DNA from: Angustibacter luteus
Lineage (GTDB): Bacteria > Actinomycetota > Actinomycetes > Actinomycetales > Angustibacteraceae
Assembly (NCBI RefSeq): GCF_039541115.1
Contig: NZ_BAABFP010000008.1
Span: forward strand, 557,685-621,684
Length of the DNA stretch: 64,000 nucleotides
Direction of reading: 5' to 3'
Below, piece after piece: positions 39,152-48,155 of this stretch (positions are counted from its first letter, which is position 1; each line of letters opens with the position of its first letter). Both the position numbers and the translations under genes were made by a program. Under the pieces are notes generated by a model that saw nothing but the letters and a program-made list of their open reading frames with translations, made no database searches and had not been told where the DNA came from.

Positions 39152-39165
39152 CGGTCGCCCGACCG
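39152..39165. promoter_or_regulatory. Palindrome similar to the TetR operator, downstream of tetR
   Basis: CGGTCG-CC-CGACCG, perfect 6-bp arms. Matches the inner part of the operator at 39901-39918. May be a second binding site or a small terminator for the TetR gene ending at 39169. Confidence 0.4.
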
Positions 39166-39168
39166 GTT

Positions 39169-39810
39169 TCAGGCGCCGTTCCGCCCAGCAGTCCGGGCCG
39201 AGCGTCTGGCCGGCCGGACCCCGGCCATCGCGAGGACCATCTCGATCGTCGCCTGCAGGTCCTCCTGCGAGCGCCGCTCGTCCGGGTCGGCGACGTACTG
39301 CAGGACGATGCCGATCACCGCAGCGACGATGACCCGGGCCAGGGTGTCGAACGGCACGGCGCAGGTCTCGGCGGCGTTGCTCGCGGCCTCCTGGCACCAC
39401 GCGGCGACGATCCGGCAGTAGCGGTCCATCTGCCAGCGGGCCAGGCTCTCCATCCCCGGGGTCCGCAGGGCGTGGATGAGCAGCTCGTGCTGCATGAGCT
39501 GCTCCTGCGGCTTCCCGACGACCATGCGCTGCCAGTAGTCGTCCAGGCCTTGTCGAAGGGCGTGCTCGAGGCCGCCGTCCACGTCGGCGGTCGCCTGCAG
39601 GACCTCGCTGATCTCGGCCATCACGTCCTCGATGACGGCCTGCATCAGCAGGTCCTTGGTGGCGAACGCGTAGTGCAGGGTGCCGAGCGGCACGTCGGCC
39701 TCGGCGGCGACGCCGCGCAGCGTCGTCCCACTGACGCCCTCGCGCGCCATGACCTCCCGCGCGGCGTGCACGAACTGCCTGCGGCGCTCGGACGCCTTGA
39801 CGTACACCAC
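39169..39810 (-). CDS. TetR family transcriptional regulator
   Basis: 213 residues from tandem GTG codons at 39810/39807 after GGGGAACGACGG. HTH segment REGVSGTTLRGVAAEADVPL followed by GTLHYAFATKDLLM. The C-terminal domain (DDYWQRMVVGKPQEQLMQHE) is of the TetR_C group found beside secreted-hydrolase or transporter genes. Divergent from the 1274-residue subtilase gene, with a perfect palindrome overlapping the latter's predicted start point, so it most likely represses that gene and perhaps itself. Confidence 0.88.
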   Translation of the reverse strand: MVYVKASERRRQFVHAAREVMAREGVSGTTLRGVAAEADVPLGTLHYAFATKDLLMQAVIEDVMAEISEVLQATADVDGGLEHALRQGLDDYWQRMVVGKPQEQLMQHELLIHALRTPGMESLARWQMDRYCRIVAAWCQEAASNAAETCAVPFDTLARVIVAAVIGIVLQYVADPDERRSQEDLQATIEMVLAMAGVRPARRSARTAGRNGA

Positions 39811-39864
39811 CCGTCGTTCCCCTTTCGCGATGCCTTCGTGACCGAGTCTTGCACGGCCGGGGTC

Positions 39865-39893
39865 TTGCCATTCGGGTGAACCCCACGTACTTT
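39865..39893 (+). promoter_or_regulatory. Promoter of the subtilase gene
   Basis: TTGCCA (39865-39870) and TACTTT (39888-39893) with 17-bp spacing. Transcription predicted to begin near 39900, next to the TetR palindrome; leader about 77 nt. Confidence 0.6.
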
Positions 39894-39900
39894 CGCTCAA

Positions 39901-39918
39901 GTCGGTCGTCCGACCGAC
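39901..39918. promoter_or_regulatory. TetR operator
   Basis: GTCGGTCG-TC-CGACCGAC: perfect 8-bp arms, 2-nt centre. Placed at about +1 to +18 of the predicted promoter, as expected for repression. Confidence 0.75.
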
Positions 39919-39976
39919 TCTGCGCCCCCGTGGGGACGCGACAACGGTGTCGCGTCGACCCGAGAGGACCCCGTCC

Positions 39977-42900
39977 ATGCCGTCGTCCGAACTCCCCCGT
40001 GCCACCACCCGTGGTCGTCGGGGCCCCGCCCGCAGGACCGTGCGAACCACGGTCGGCCTGGCCACCCTCGCGCTCAGCATCGGCCTCGTCACGGCGCCGA
40101 CCCTGACCGCCTCCGCCACCTCCCCCACCGCGCCGGTGACGAAGCCGCACCGCGTGGGGCCACCCACGGTCAAGACGGTCACCCTGGTCACCGGCGACGT
40201 CGTCCAGGTCACCAGCGGTGCCGACAAGCGGCACACAGTCACCCTGCTGCCCCGCCCGGACGGCACTGTCCCGCAGGCGGCCATCAACGACGTCCACGGG
40301 CACCTGTACGTCGTCCCCGTCGAGGCGTTCGGACTGCTCGCCGCCAAGCGGCTGGACCGCGACCTGTTCGACGTGACCGCCCTGCTGGCGGACGACTACG
40401 ACGACGCCTCCCGCCCCTCGCTTCCGGTGCTCGTCGACTACGGCCGCGGCTCCACCGCGGCGACGCAGGCCAAGGCGGCCAGGCTCGACTCTGCCCGGCG
40501 CACCCTGACGATCCCGGCGCTCGGCGTCGCGGCGTTCGCCGCGGACAAGAAGCACGCCCGGGCCTTCTGGGACGACCTCACCACCGGCGCGGACCGGGCC
40601 GGCCACCCCACCGGGCTGGCGGACGGCGCGGCCCGGGTCGACCTGGACGGCCAGGTCACGGCCTCGCTCGAGCACTCCGTGCCGCAGATCCACGCCCCGC
40701 AGGCCTGGGCCGCGGGCTTCACCGGCACCGGCGCCACCGTGGCCGTGCTGGACACCGGCTACGACAGCACCCACCCCGACCTGGCCGGGCGGGTCAGCAA
40801 GACCGCGAACTTCACCACCGACGCCACGGTCACCGACGGCAACGGGCACGGGACGCACGTGCTGTCCACCGTCGGCGGGACCGGCGCCGCGTCGGGTGGC
40901 CTGCGCAAGGGTGTCGCCCCCGGCGCCGACCTGATGGTCGGCAAGGTGCTCGGCGACAACGGCTCGGGCGAGGACTCCTGGGTGCTCGCCGGCATGGCCT
41001 GGGCTGTCGCCCAGGGCGCGGACGTCGTCAGCATGAGCCTCGGCAACGGCACGCCCGACGACGGGACCAATCCCCTCGCGCTCGCCGTCGACGAGCTGTC
41101 CGCGTCGTCCGACACGTTGTTCGTCATCGCTGCCGGGAACGAGGGCGGCAACGGCGCCTCGACCGTGTCGGCCCCCGGTTCCGCGGACGCCGCGCTGACC
41201 GTCGGCGCGGTCGACGTCCACGACGCGATGGCCGGCTTCTCCAGCCGTGGCCCGCGGGTGCGCGACGGAGCGCTCAAGCCCGACGTGGTCGGCCCCGGGG
41301 TGGACATCACCGCGGCACGGGCCGCCGGCACCGAGCTGGGCCCGGTGGTCGACGAGTACTACACGACGATCAGCGGCACCTCCATGGCCACGCCCCACGT
41401 GGCCGGGCTCGCGGCGATCCTCAAGCAGGAGCACCCGGGCTGGGACGGCGAGCGCCTGAAGTCGGCGATCGCGAACAGCACGGTGCAGGTCGCCGACGCG
41501 ACCGGCTTCGACGCCGGCACGGGGCGGATCGACGCCCTGCAGGCGATCCACCAGGACGTGCTCGCCCCGGCCTCGCTGTCGCTGGGCAACTACTCCTGGC
41601 CCTACTCCGACCTGTCGCCGACCAGCACGACCCTGACGTACACGAACACCGGCGCGGCGCCGGTGACGCTGTCGCTCGCGCTGACCGGCGAGGACGGCGC
41701 GGCGGAGCCCACGGGCTCCATGAAGCTCGCGGCGTCCACACTCACCGTCCCGGCCAGCGGGACGGCGTCCACCGCCGTCGTCCTCGACCCGACCGTCGCC
41801 AAGGCGGGCGCCTACTCGGCCGTCGTCACCGCGACGGTGGCCAGCGGCGGCGGCACCGTGCGAACCGCGCTGGCCTACCAGCTCGAGCCCGAGCGGTACG
41901 ACGTGAAGGTCACCATCAAGCCCCGCGCCGGCTCGCAGAACGTCACGCACCAGCTCGGTCTGAGCGGGTACGGCGAGCCGTGGGTCTACGAGCAGCGGAC
42001 CTTCGACGCCTCGACGGGCGCGCAGAGCGCCACGTTCCGGCTGCCGCCCGGCACGTACGGCACCGGCGCCATCTCGTTCGGCCTGGCCAAGGACGGCGCG
42101 CACGAGGGCGTGGTGTCCTACAACCCGTCGTTCACGGTGTCCAAGAACACCGAGATCGTGCTCGACGAGAACGCGGCCCGGCGCTTCGACTACCGGGTCG
42201 ACAAGCCCGTCGTGGACGGCGGCGCCATCCTCGACGTGTCCTGGAACGGTGACGCCGGGTACACCGGCTTCACGTTCTTCGGCTCCGTCGACCGGCTGTA
42301 CGCCCAGCCGTCGAAGGGGCTGGCCGGTGGCACCGCGGCGGTTGCCGCGAACTGGCTGCTGAGCGAGCCCGAGGGCCTGATCGTGCCGCGCCGCGGCAAG
42401 GCCGTGCCGCTGCGGCCGGTGACGGCGGCCGGCGCCGTGGCGTACGAGACGCCCGTGCCCCGGCTGAACGGCGACCTGCGGGTCGTCGACGCCGGGCCGG
42501 CGGCCGCGCCCCGGCTGCGCAAGGTCAAGGGCGCCGTCGCGCTCGTGGCGGGGACCTGCACGGACCTCGGCGCGACCGCCGCGGCGTTGAAGAAGGCCGG
42601 TGCGGCCGCGATGGTCGCCTACGCCGGCCGGGGTCAGTCCTGCGCCGGGACCATGGAGGGCACGCCCGTGCTGCCGTCCTTCCAGGCCCGACCGATGGAC
42701 GTCCCTGGCTTGCTCACGCACTCGGCTGGGCGCGCGCACGTCGTCACCCACGCCAACACCGGGTACATGTACGACCTCGTGCACTACTGGGCGGACGGCG
42801 TCCCGAACGGCGGGACCGTGGACGGCACCGGCCGCGCGGTCACGGCGCTCGTCGAGACGTACAACGGTCTCGGCAGCACCAGCAACGACGGCCTGCGGGT

Positions 42901-43801
42901 GGTCGAGGAGCTCATCGGCTGGGTCCCCGAGCGCGACGGTACGGCGAACATCGGCCTGGAGCGCACCGTGCGCTTCCCCTCAACCGTCACGCACTACGTG
43001 TCCACCGGCGCCGAGTGGGAGCGCACCGTCTCCGTGGTGGACGCCACGTACGGCGGCGAGTACGGCCGGCTGTGGGCGCCGCGGCAGACCTTCGCGGGCG
43101 GCGCCACGCACCGCGAGACGTGGTTCGGCGGGCCGATCGGCTCGCGCGTCTCGCCGCAGTTCCAGCTCACCAACGGCGCGCCGCCGCCGGTGCGCGAGAA
43201 CGACGAGATGTTCCTGTCGATGGGCGCGTACACCGACGCCTACGGGCACATGGCGAACTCCGACCTGTTCAACGACCAGGAGTTCAACGGGAAGATCTAC
43301 GCGGACGACGAGCTGGTGCTGGACATGTTCGCCTCGGTGTTCATGAACACCACCGTGCCAGCGGGCAAGCACCGGTACCGGGTGATCACGGACACCCAGC
43401 GGGACAACCTGTTCTGGCGGCTGTCGACGCGGGTGCGGACCGAGTGGGGCTTCGACTCGGACACCCCGGCCGACTTCCGGACCATCCTGCCGATGCTCGG
43501 CGTCGACTACCGGATGGCGCTCTCGGCGACGGGCAGCGCGCCCGCCGGGCGGTACCGGTTCGGCGTCGACTTCGTGATGCCGAACGGCGTCGCCACGGTG
43601 CCCGTCGTCAAGCGCAGCGTGGACGTCTCCTGGAACGGCGGCACGACCTGGAAGCCGGCGTCGCTGGCATGTGGGACGACGTCCTGCCAGGTCCGGGTCA
43701 CCAACAAGTCCGGCGCCAAGGCGAGCCTGCGGGTCAGGGCCACGGACTCCGCCGGCCGCACCGTCTCGCAGGAGATCACCGACGCGTACTCGGTGCGCTA
43801 G
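39977..43801 (+). CDS. Large secreted subtilisin-like serine protease (S8)
   Basis: 1274 residues. Export signal over about residues 15-47 (basic RGRRGPARRTVRT then VGLATLALSIGLVTA). A pro-region of about 200 residues is followed by the complete S8 triad: Asp259 in AVLDTGYDSTHPDL, His291 in DGNGHGTHV, Ser469 in ISGTSMATPHVAG, plus oxyanion Asn388 in IAAGNEG. Residues 560-1274 are beta-rich accessory domains. GAGAGGA precedes ATG 39977. Extracellular protein degradation under TetR control; a strong hairpin terminator follows. Confidence 0.93.
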   Translation: MPSSELPRATTRGRRGPARRTVRTTVGLATLALSIGLVTAPTLTASATSPTAPVTKPHRVGPPTVKTVTLVTGDVVQVTSGADKRHTVTLLPRPDGTVPQAAINDVHGHLYVVPVEAFGLLAAKRLDRDLFDVTALLADDYDDASRPSLPVLVDYGRGSTAATQAKAARLDSARRTLTIPALGVAAFAADKKHARAFWDDLTTGADRAGHPTGLADGAARVDLDGQVTASLEHSVPQIHAPQAWAAGFTGTGATVAVLDTGYDSTHPDLAGRVSKTANFTTDATVTDGNGHGTHVLSTVGGTGAASGGLRKGVAPGADLMVGKVLGDNGSGEDSWVLAGMAWAVAQGADVVSMSLGNGTPDDGTNPLALAVDELSASSDTLFVIAAGNEGGNGASTVSAPGSADAALTVGAVDVHDAMAGFSSRGPRVRDGALKPDVVGPGVDITAARAAGTELGPVVDEYYTTISGTSMATPHVAGLAAILKQEHPGWDGERLKSAIANSTVQVADATGFDAGTGRIDALQAIHQDVLAPASLSLGNYSWPYSDLSPTSTTLTYTNTGAAPVTLSLALTGEDGAAEPTGSMKLAASTLTVPASGTASTAVVLDPTVAKAGAYSAVVTATVASGGGTVRTALAYQLEPERYDVKVTIKPRAGSQNVTHQLGLSGYGEPWVYEQRTFDASTGAQSATFRLPPGTYGTGAISFGLAKDGAHEGVVSYNPSFTVSKNTEIVLDENAARRFDYRVDKPVVDGGAILDVSWNGDAGYTGFTFFGSVDRLYAQPSKGLAGGTAAVAANWLLSEPEGLIVPRRGKAVPLRPVTAAGAVAYETPVPRLNGDLRVVDAGPAAAPRLRKVKGAVALVAGTCTDLGATAAALKKAGAAAMVAYAGRGQSCAGTMEGTPVLPSFQARPMDVPGLLTHSAGRAHVVTHANTGYMYDLVHYWADGVPNGGTVDGTGRAVTALVETYNGLGSTSNDGLRVVEELIGWVPERDGTANIGLERTVRFPSTVTHYVSTGAEWERTVSVVDATYGGEYGRLWAPRQTFAGGATHRETWFGGPIGSRVSPQFQLTNGAPPPVRENDEMFLSMGAYTDAYGHMANSDLFNDQEFNGKIYADDELVLDMFASVFMNTTVPAGKHRYRVITDTQRDNLFWRLSTRVRTEWGFDSDTPADFRTILPMLGVDYRMALSATGSAPAGRYRFGVDFVMPNGVATVPVVKRSVDVSWNGGTTWKPASLACGTTSCQVRVTNKSGAKASLRVRATDSAGRTVSQEITDAYSVR

Positions 43802-43808
43802 CCCGCCG

Positions 43809-43845
43809 CCCCTGGCCCCGACGTCCCCCACGTCGGGGCCAGGGG
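43809..43845 (+). terminator. Strong intrinsic hairpin after the subtilase gene
   Basis: Perfect 16-bp stem (arm 43809-43824, loop CCCCC, arm 43830-43845) starting 8 bp after the TAG stop. No T-run, as is usual in high-GC actinobacteria. Confidence 0.85.
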
Positions 43846-43890
43846 GTGGCTAGGGTCGACCCGACGGGCAGCCACCTGAGGGGAGCGGAC

Positions 43891-44370
43891 GTGACGACGA
43901 GAGCTGACTTCACCGACGAGGAGTGGGTCCGGATCCGGCGCGCGCCCTTCGTGGCCGGCATGGCGATCTCGCTGGCCGACCCGGGTGGTCCGATCGAGAT
44001 GAGCAAGGAGACGATCGCGACCATCCGGTCCGCGACGAACCCGCCGAGCCGCGAGCAGCTGCTCGCGGAGGTGGCGCTGGACATCCAGGCGATGAGCCAG
44101 CAGAAGCAGAACCCGCTGAAGGACTTCAAGCTCAGCAAGGACTCCAGCCCGGGGCAGCAGGTGCTCGACGAGCTGGGCGCGGCCGCCGGGCTCGTCTCGG
44201 CCAAGGCCACCGCGGACGAGAGCGCCGGCTACAACCAGTGGCTGCTCGCGACCGCCCAGGCCGCTGCGGACGCCGCGAAGGACGGCGGATTCATGGGTTT
44301 CGGGGCGAAGCAGGTCAGTGACGGCGAGCAGGCCATGCTCGACCAGGTGAAGGCGACGCTCGGGATCTGA
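43891..44370 (+). CDS. Hypothetical soluble protein
   Basis: 159 residues, VTTRADFTDEEWVRIRRAPF..., mostly alpha-helical and without Cys. It has repeated amphipathic helices (SREQLLAEVALDIQAMSQQK, GYNQWLLATAQAAADAAKDG) and ends in MGFGAKQVSDGEQAMLDQVK. I recognise no family with certainty; the pattern resembles small actinobacterial helical proteins of unknown role. GTG 43891 follows GAGGGGAG at ideal spacing. Own terminator downstream. Confidence 0.75.
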   Translation: MTTRADFTDEEWVRIRRAPFVAGMAISLADPGGPIEMSKETIATIRSATNPPSREQLLAEVALDIQAMSQQKQNPLKDFKLSKDSSPGQQVLDELGAAAGLVSAKATADESAGYNQWLLATAQAAADAAKDGGFMGFGAKQVSDGEQAMLDQVKATLGI

Positions 44371-44408
44371 CGCCGGAGGCCGTCCTGGGCTCGAATGCTC
44401 GGACGTGG

Positions 44409-44444
44409 GGCCAGGGACCCCCGCCGGACGACGGGACCCTGGCC
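44409..44444 (+). terminator. Hairpin terminator
   Basis: GGCCAGGG ... CCCTGGCC 8-bp arms with an inner CCC/GGG extension beyond an A-A mismatch, 38 bp after the stop of the preceding gene. Confidence 0.6.
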
Positions 44445-44574
44445 TTCGCGCTGTCGGGGCTCAGTCGATCTGGAGGTCGATCTCCGTCACGTGTGGGCCG
44501 AGGATGGCGCGCCGTCGGCGCCGTACGCAGAAGGCCCCTTCCCTGCGTCGGGGCAGGTCGGGGGCCGTCTGAGA

Positions 44575-44620
44575 CGGAGCCGCCTATCGGAATCGAACCG
44601 ATGACCTACGCATTACGAGT
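44575..44620. other. attL: displaced tRNA-Thr 3' end
   Basis: 46 bp identical to 59600-59645. Begins CGGAGCCGCCTATCGG and ends CATTACGAGT, covering the T arm, variable loop and half of the anticodon arm of tRNA-Thr. This copy diverges immediately afterwards and lacks the 5' half, so it is a chromosomal remnant left by integration. Confidence 0.92.
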
Positions 44621-45101
44621 TCGATCTGACCAGATCCAAACCCTGGCTGGTGGTTCTGGAACCGGTCCTCCCCAGCACAGATCCAGAGCATCTTGCTCAC
44701 GCCTCGTCCTGCATGGTTGTGCCTGTCCTGCCCACCACCTGCCCACCACCTGCCCCCTGGACAGCCGAGCGGGATGCCACCCATCCCCATGACCTGGGGT
44801 TGCTAAAACGGCCGCCCACCCCCACCACCTACTGTGCCTACAGAAGTATTCTCCCGGTATCGCCGGGCGGCCGTCACGGGCAGATCTGGCAACCCCCACT
44901 TGCCGGGGATGCCGGCGTCCCGGGCTGACGCGCCGGGCCTTGCAGTTGTGGAATGGGCGGTCGTCTCTCCTGCTCGCCGACCACGCCTCAGGGCTCACGG
45001 TTCGACGGACCTCGAATCGGTCGACGCCGGTTGACTGAATTGAGCCACGACACAGCCGCTCATGGCACTAACCTCGCCAGAGCCAGGAGCGAGGAGGCAC
45101 G
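44621..45101. other. Gene-free left end of the island
   Basis: About 480 bp without a convincing coding frame. Contains CCCACCACCTG repeated twice (about 44729-44750) and the promoter region of the HEPN gene (TTGACTGAATTGAG at about 45030). Confidence 0.5.
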
Positions 45102-45713
45102 ATGGCGACAGGCTGGCGCAAGAAGTGCGACTCGTATCAGGTGTTCGAGAAGAACATGAGGCGATCGCGTGCGTTCCTCAGGTTGTTTGAGGGGGCGGAG
45201 AAGCGATCGCCGGGCGCGCCGAAGGCGGACGAGCGCGAGCTGCTCCGCGGGGCGGTCGTGTTCTCTGTTGGCGCACTGGACAACTTCATGCACGAGCTCA
45301 TCCTGGAGCTCGTGTCGAAGTTCGGCGGTGACAAGGCCCAGATGCGTGAGCCTCTCCGGTCAATCGCCAGGGATGACCCTGGCCTCAGCCTTCGGGTGGC
45401 TCTGGCGAGGGACGAGACGTCCCGCGAGCAGGAGTTCCGGTCCGCGCTGGAGGGTTGGCTCGAGTCCAAGTCGTTCCACGGCGTGGAGAAGGTCAAGTCT
45501 GCGGCGTCCATGGCCGGGCTCCGGTTTCCCACCGGGCTCCCCGCCGGGTGGGAGGGAACACTTACGGCCTTCACCGAGGACCGGCACCAAATCGTTCACC
45601 GCGGCCAGGCGCCCGCGTACACCCGTGCCAAGGCCACCGAGTGCGTGGACCTCATCGCATTGATCGGCCAACGCATCAATGCCGAGGCGATCAAGGTCTA
45701 CAACGCGGCCTAA
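45102..45713 (+). CDS. HEPN-domain protein (RiboL-PSP-HEPN-like)
   Basis: 203 residues, all-helical. VVFSVGALDNFMHELILELV and the later EDRHQIVHRG give the R-x4-H motif (RHQIVH, about residue 165) that forms the RNase site in HEPN proteins. The layout (N-terminal RAFLRLF, middle polar helix pair, C-terminal RHxxxH) is like the RiboL-PSP-HEPN family. Strong ribosome site GAGGAGG before ATG 45102. No antitoxin gene is adjacent. In a defence island it may be an abortive-infection RNase; activity is inferred from the motif only. Confidence 0.65.
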   Translation: MATGWRKKCDSYQVFEKNMRRSRAFLRLFEGAEKRSPGAPKADERELLRGAVVFSVGALDNFMHELILELVSKFGGDKAQMREPLRSIARDDPGLSLRVALARDETSREQEFRSALEGWLESKSFHGVEKVKSAASMAGLRFPTGLPAGWEGTLTAFTEDRHQIVHRGQAPAYTRAKATECVDLIALIGQRINAEAIKVYNAA

Positions 45714-46123
45714 GCCGCCCGGACTGCGGCCTCGACGCGGTCGGCGATGTCCTCCACGGGCTCGTGTTCCCAGACCCGGATGACCGTCCAACCCTCCAGG
45801 AGGAGGAGGCCGTCAACGAGCGCGTCCCGCTCCCGGTTTCGGGCGATCTTCGGCGCCCAGTAGCCGGTGTTGGTCCGGGGTTCCTTGTAATGCTCTGGGC
45901 AGCCGTGCCAGTAGCAGCCGTCGACGAAGACGGCCACCCGTGCTCGCGTGAACACCACGTCGGCTGTGTAGCGGGCCGACGCCAGCGGTCGGTGGCACAC
46001 GCGGAACCGCAGGCCGCGACGGTAGAGCTCGGACCGGAGGCGAAGTTCCGGCTTCGTGTCCCGCCGGGTGTTCGCCTGCATGTTTCTCCGCCGGCCCGGG
46101 TTGAGCGCCCACGATGCCGTCAC
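45710..46123 (-). CDS. vsr: Very short patch repair endonuclease
   Basis: 137 residues from GTG 46123. NTRRDTKPELRLRSELYRRG, DVVFTRARVAVFVDGCYWHG and CPEH, then TNTGYWAPKIARNRERD and GWTVIRVWEHE are the Vsr signatures, including the metal-binding Asp, the zinc/CPxH residues and the catalytic region. Vsr nicks T:G mismatches made by deamination of 5-methylcytosine. Directly downstream of an HNH and a cytosine methyltransferase gene, so it protects the host from that methylase. Confidence 0.92.
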   Translation of the reverse strand: MTASWALNPGRRRNMQANTRRDTKPELRLRSELYRRGLRFRVCHRPLASARYTADVVFTRARVAVFVDGCYWHGCPEHYKEPRTNTGYWAPKIARNRERDALVDGLLLLEGWTVIRVWEHEPVEDIADRVEAAVRAA

Positions 46124-46139
46124 AGGGTCGAGGCTACGA

Positions 46140-46919
46140 CTATTCGTCGCCGATGATGTCGTCGATCGCCTCGAGCATCCGCTCCTTCTCCGACGGGCGG
46201 AGCTTGAGCACACGGTCGTAGGCCAGGTCCAACTTCGAGCGCGACCTACGACCCGCAGCCATCCAGTTCCGCACGTCCCTCAGCTCGGCCCTCTTGAGGG
46301 CGCGCACGGCGGGCAGGACCTCGTCGAAGTCCTCGGGGTCCGGGAGGACGTCGCGCGCGGCCTCGTTGTGGTGGGCGCACTCGGTCTGGAGGTCGTCCGG
46401 GCTGGCGCCGCCGCGTCTCGCCCCGGGGACTCGGTGCCCGATCGTCATCCGTGCGAAGGAACCAGGTTCACCGGGGTACTCTTCGCCGGCCCCAACGCCG
46501 CAGACGACGCACCGTCGGCCGTCGCGCTCGATCACGACCTTCTCGGTGAGCTTGGACACCTTGTCCCGGGGATTGCGCTCTCCCAGCCAGACGCGCGTGC
46601 CGACGGCCTCCAGGCGGTAGGTGTTCGGCGGAAGACTGTGGTCGTCCTTGTAGGACCTAATGATCCAGTCGTCGGGCCGGAGGGCGCGCAGCCTGCGGTT
46701 GAGCTGCTCGGCGTCGTCCGCTACGCCATCAGTGCCCAGCCCCTCGCGCAGTTCCCGCATCGTGAACCGGTCCCCGACCTCTGCCTCGAAGTAGAGGTAG
46801 GCCGCCAACCGCTTCTCGCCACCGTAAGGCTGCCATTTGGTGCCGGGGGTTAGCTTGAGGTGCCACCACAGCGTGCCGTCGGGGGACTCTGGGCCGTCGG
46901 TCTTGTATTGCTGCTTCAC
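46140..46919 (-). CDS. HNH endonuclease, probable restriction enzyme of the RM set
   Basis: 259 residues, GTG start. N-terminal half is a helical DNA-recognition-like region (FTMRELREGLGTDGVADDAE). The HNH motif occupies about 125-200: VIERDGRRCVVCG (CxxC), MTIGHRVPGARRGG (His) and LQTECAHHNEAA (His-Asn). Lies 47 bp after the cytosine methyltransferase gene and 16 bp before vsr on the same strand, the layout of a type II restriction-modification operon. Recognition site unknown. Confidence 0.82.
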   Translation of the reverse strand: MKQQYKTDGPESPDGTLWWHLKLTPGTKWQPYGGEKRLAAYLYFEAEVGDRFTMRELREGLGTDGVADDAEQLNRRLRALRPDDWIIRSYKDDHSLPPNTYRLEAVGTRVWLGERNPRDKVSKLTEKVVIERDGRRCVVCGVGAGEEYPGEPGSFARMTIGHRVPGARRGGASPDDLQTECAHHNEAARDVLPDPEDFDEVLPAVRALKRAELRDVRNWMAAGRRSRSKLDLAYDRVLKLRPSEKERMLEAIDDIIGDE

Positions 46920-46966
46920 GTGACCAAATGATTGCAGAGAGCAACCGGGGGGCGCAGCAGAACGAC

Positions 46967-47911
46967 CTATTTCGACGCCTCCAGCGCGGCCGCGATTCTC
47001 CGGCCGACTGCCTCGGCAACGGGCGGCGGGAAGGCGTTCCCGACTTGGCGGTAGGCGGCGGTCTTGCGGCCGGCGAAACGCCAGTCGGTTGGGAAGCCCT
47101 GCACTGCCGCTGCCATCCTGACGGTGAGCCGGGGGAGACCTTTGAAGCCGGGCGCTGGGGGGCCGTCTGCGATGCCCATGCCGTCGACGCCAAGGTCCCG
47201 CCAGGCCGCTTTCGCTCGCGTCGGACCGACGTCCGCGCCGCCGTGCTTCTTCGAGCCACCGACCAGCGCGGGTGCGATGCCCTGGGCCTTCTTGGCCCAG
47301 TCGCCGGCGCCCTCCCAGAGCAGTTCCCCCATCAGCGGTTCGAGGAGTTCGCCGACGGTCACCATCACACCGTCAGGTTCCGGCCAGGTGAAGTGCGTGG
47401 CCGCCTGGGGCTTCATCAGCACCAGGATCGCCCGAGGCCTTGACTGCGGCACCCCGTAGTCGGCGGAGTTGAGCAGCTCCCAGCCGCAGTACTCGTAGCC
47501 GAGCTCCTCGAACTCCGCCACGATCTCGGCCCGGTACGCGTCGAACTTCTTTCCCAGAAGACCACGTACGTTTTCGATCATGACTGCCTGCGGATCGAGT
47601 TCACGTGCGAGGCGGACCATTTCCGGGAACAGGTCGCGCTCGTCCTCGCGTCCAAGTTGCTTTCCCGCCAGGCTGAACGGGGGGCAAGGCACCCCCCCGG
47701 CCAAAAGCGTCACGCCACGAAGGTCGCCTGCAGGCGTCCACTCGCGGACGTTGCCCTCGAGGACATCCCACTGGGGGCGGTTGTCACGGAGCGTGGCGCA
47801 GGCATGGGCATCAATCTCGACGCACGCCAAGTGGTCGAACCCTGCCCGCTCCAGCCCGAGAGCCTGTCCCCCAGCTCCGGCGCATACTTCGACGGATGTG
47901 TACCTGCTCAC
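46967..47911 (-). CDS. DNA (cytosine-5-)-methyltransferase
   Basis: 314 residues. C5-methylase motifs in order: I VEVCAGAGGQALGLERAGF, IV GGVPCPPFS with the catalytic Cys (about residue 76), VI IENVRGLL, VIII QSRPRAILVL, X QVGNAFPPPVAEAVG. A target-recognition region of about 90 residues lies between VIII and IX. Methylates cytosine to protect self DNA from the adjacent HNH enzyme. First gene of the three-gene operon with its promoter in 47912-48155. Confidence 0.95.
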   Translation of the reverse strand: MSRYTSVEVCAGAGGQALGLERAGFDHLACVEIDAHACATLRDNRPQWDVLEGNVREWTPAGDLRGVTLLAGGVPCPPFSLAGKQLGREDERDLFPEMVRLARELDPQAVMIENVRGLLGKKFDAYRAEIVAEFEELGYEYCGWELLNSADYGVPQSRPRAILVLMKPQAATHFTWPEPDGVMVTVGELLEPLMGELLWEGAGDWAKKAQGIAPALVGGSKKHGGADVGPTRAKAAWRDLGVDGMGIADGPPAPGFKGLPRLTVRMAAAVQGFPTDWRFAGRKTAAYRQVGNAFPPPVAEAVGRRIAAALEASK

Positions 47912-48039
47912 TACGTGGTCCTCTGGCTAGTCTGCGGAGGCGGGAAGCCGTAGACAGGATTTCATCACAGAGCGCCGACACTCCTGCGACACCACGCTGG
48001 ATGGACTCGAACGTATGAACGAACAGCCGGGCGACCGAC

Positions 48040-48085
48040 CTCCTGCACCCTGCTCAGGGACGGGCCGGCGCCCCCGCCCCCGTCC
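48040..48085. terminator. GC-rich hairpin between helicase operon and methylase
   Basis: GGACGGG ... CCCGTCC 7-bp arms around a GC-rich loop (from about 48057), in the spacer between the AddB-like gene's stop (48156) and the methylase start. Confidence 0.4.
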
Positions 48086-48155
48086 TACCGCAACTCGGGT
48101 GCCGTAGCTGTTGCTGTGCGGGGTCGACGCCGTTTCGGCGGAGCGACTAGTGATC

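Noticed and set aside
38891..42784. 1297-residue minus-strand frame
   Set aside because: Shadow of the subtilase gene; its only real part would duplicate the TetR region in another frame.
44575..44650. Second tRNA-Thr gene
   Set aside because: Only the 3' 46 bp match; the D arm and acceptor 5' strand are absent, so it is an att remnant.
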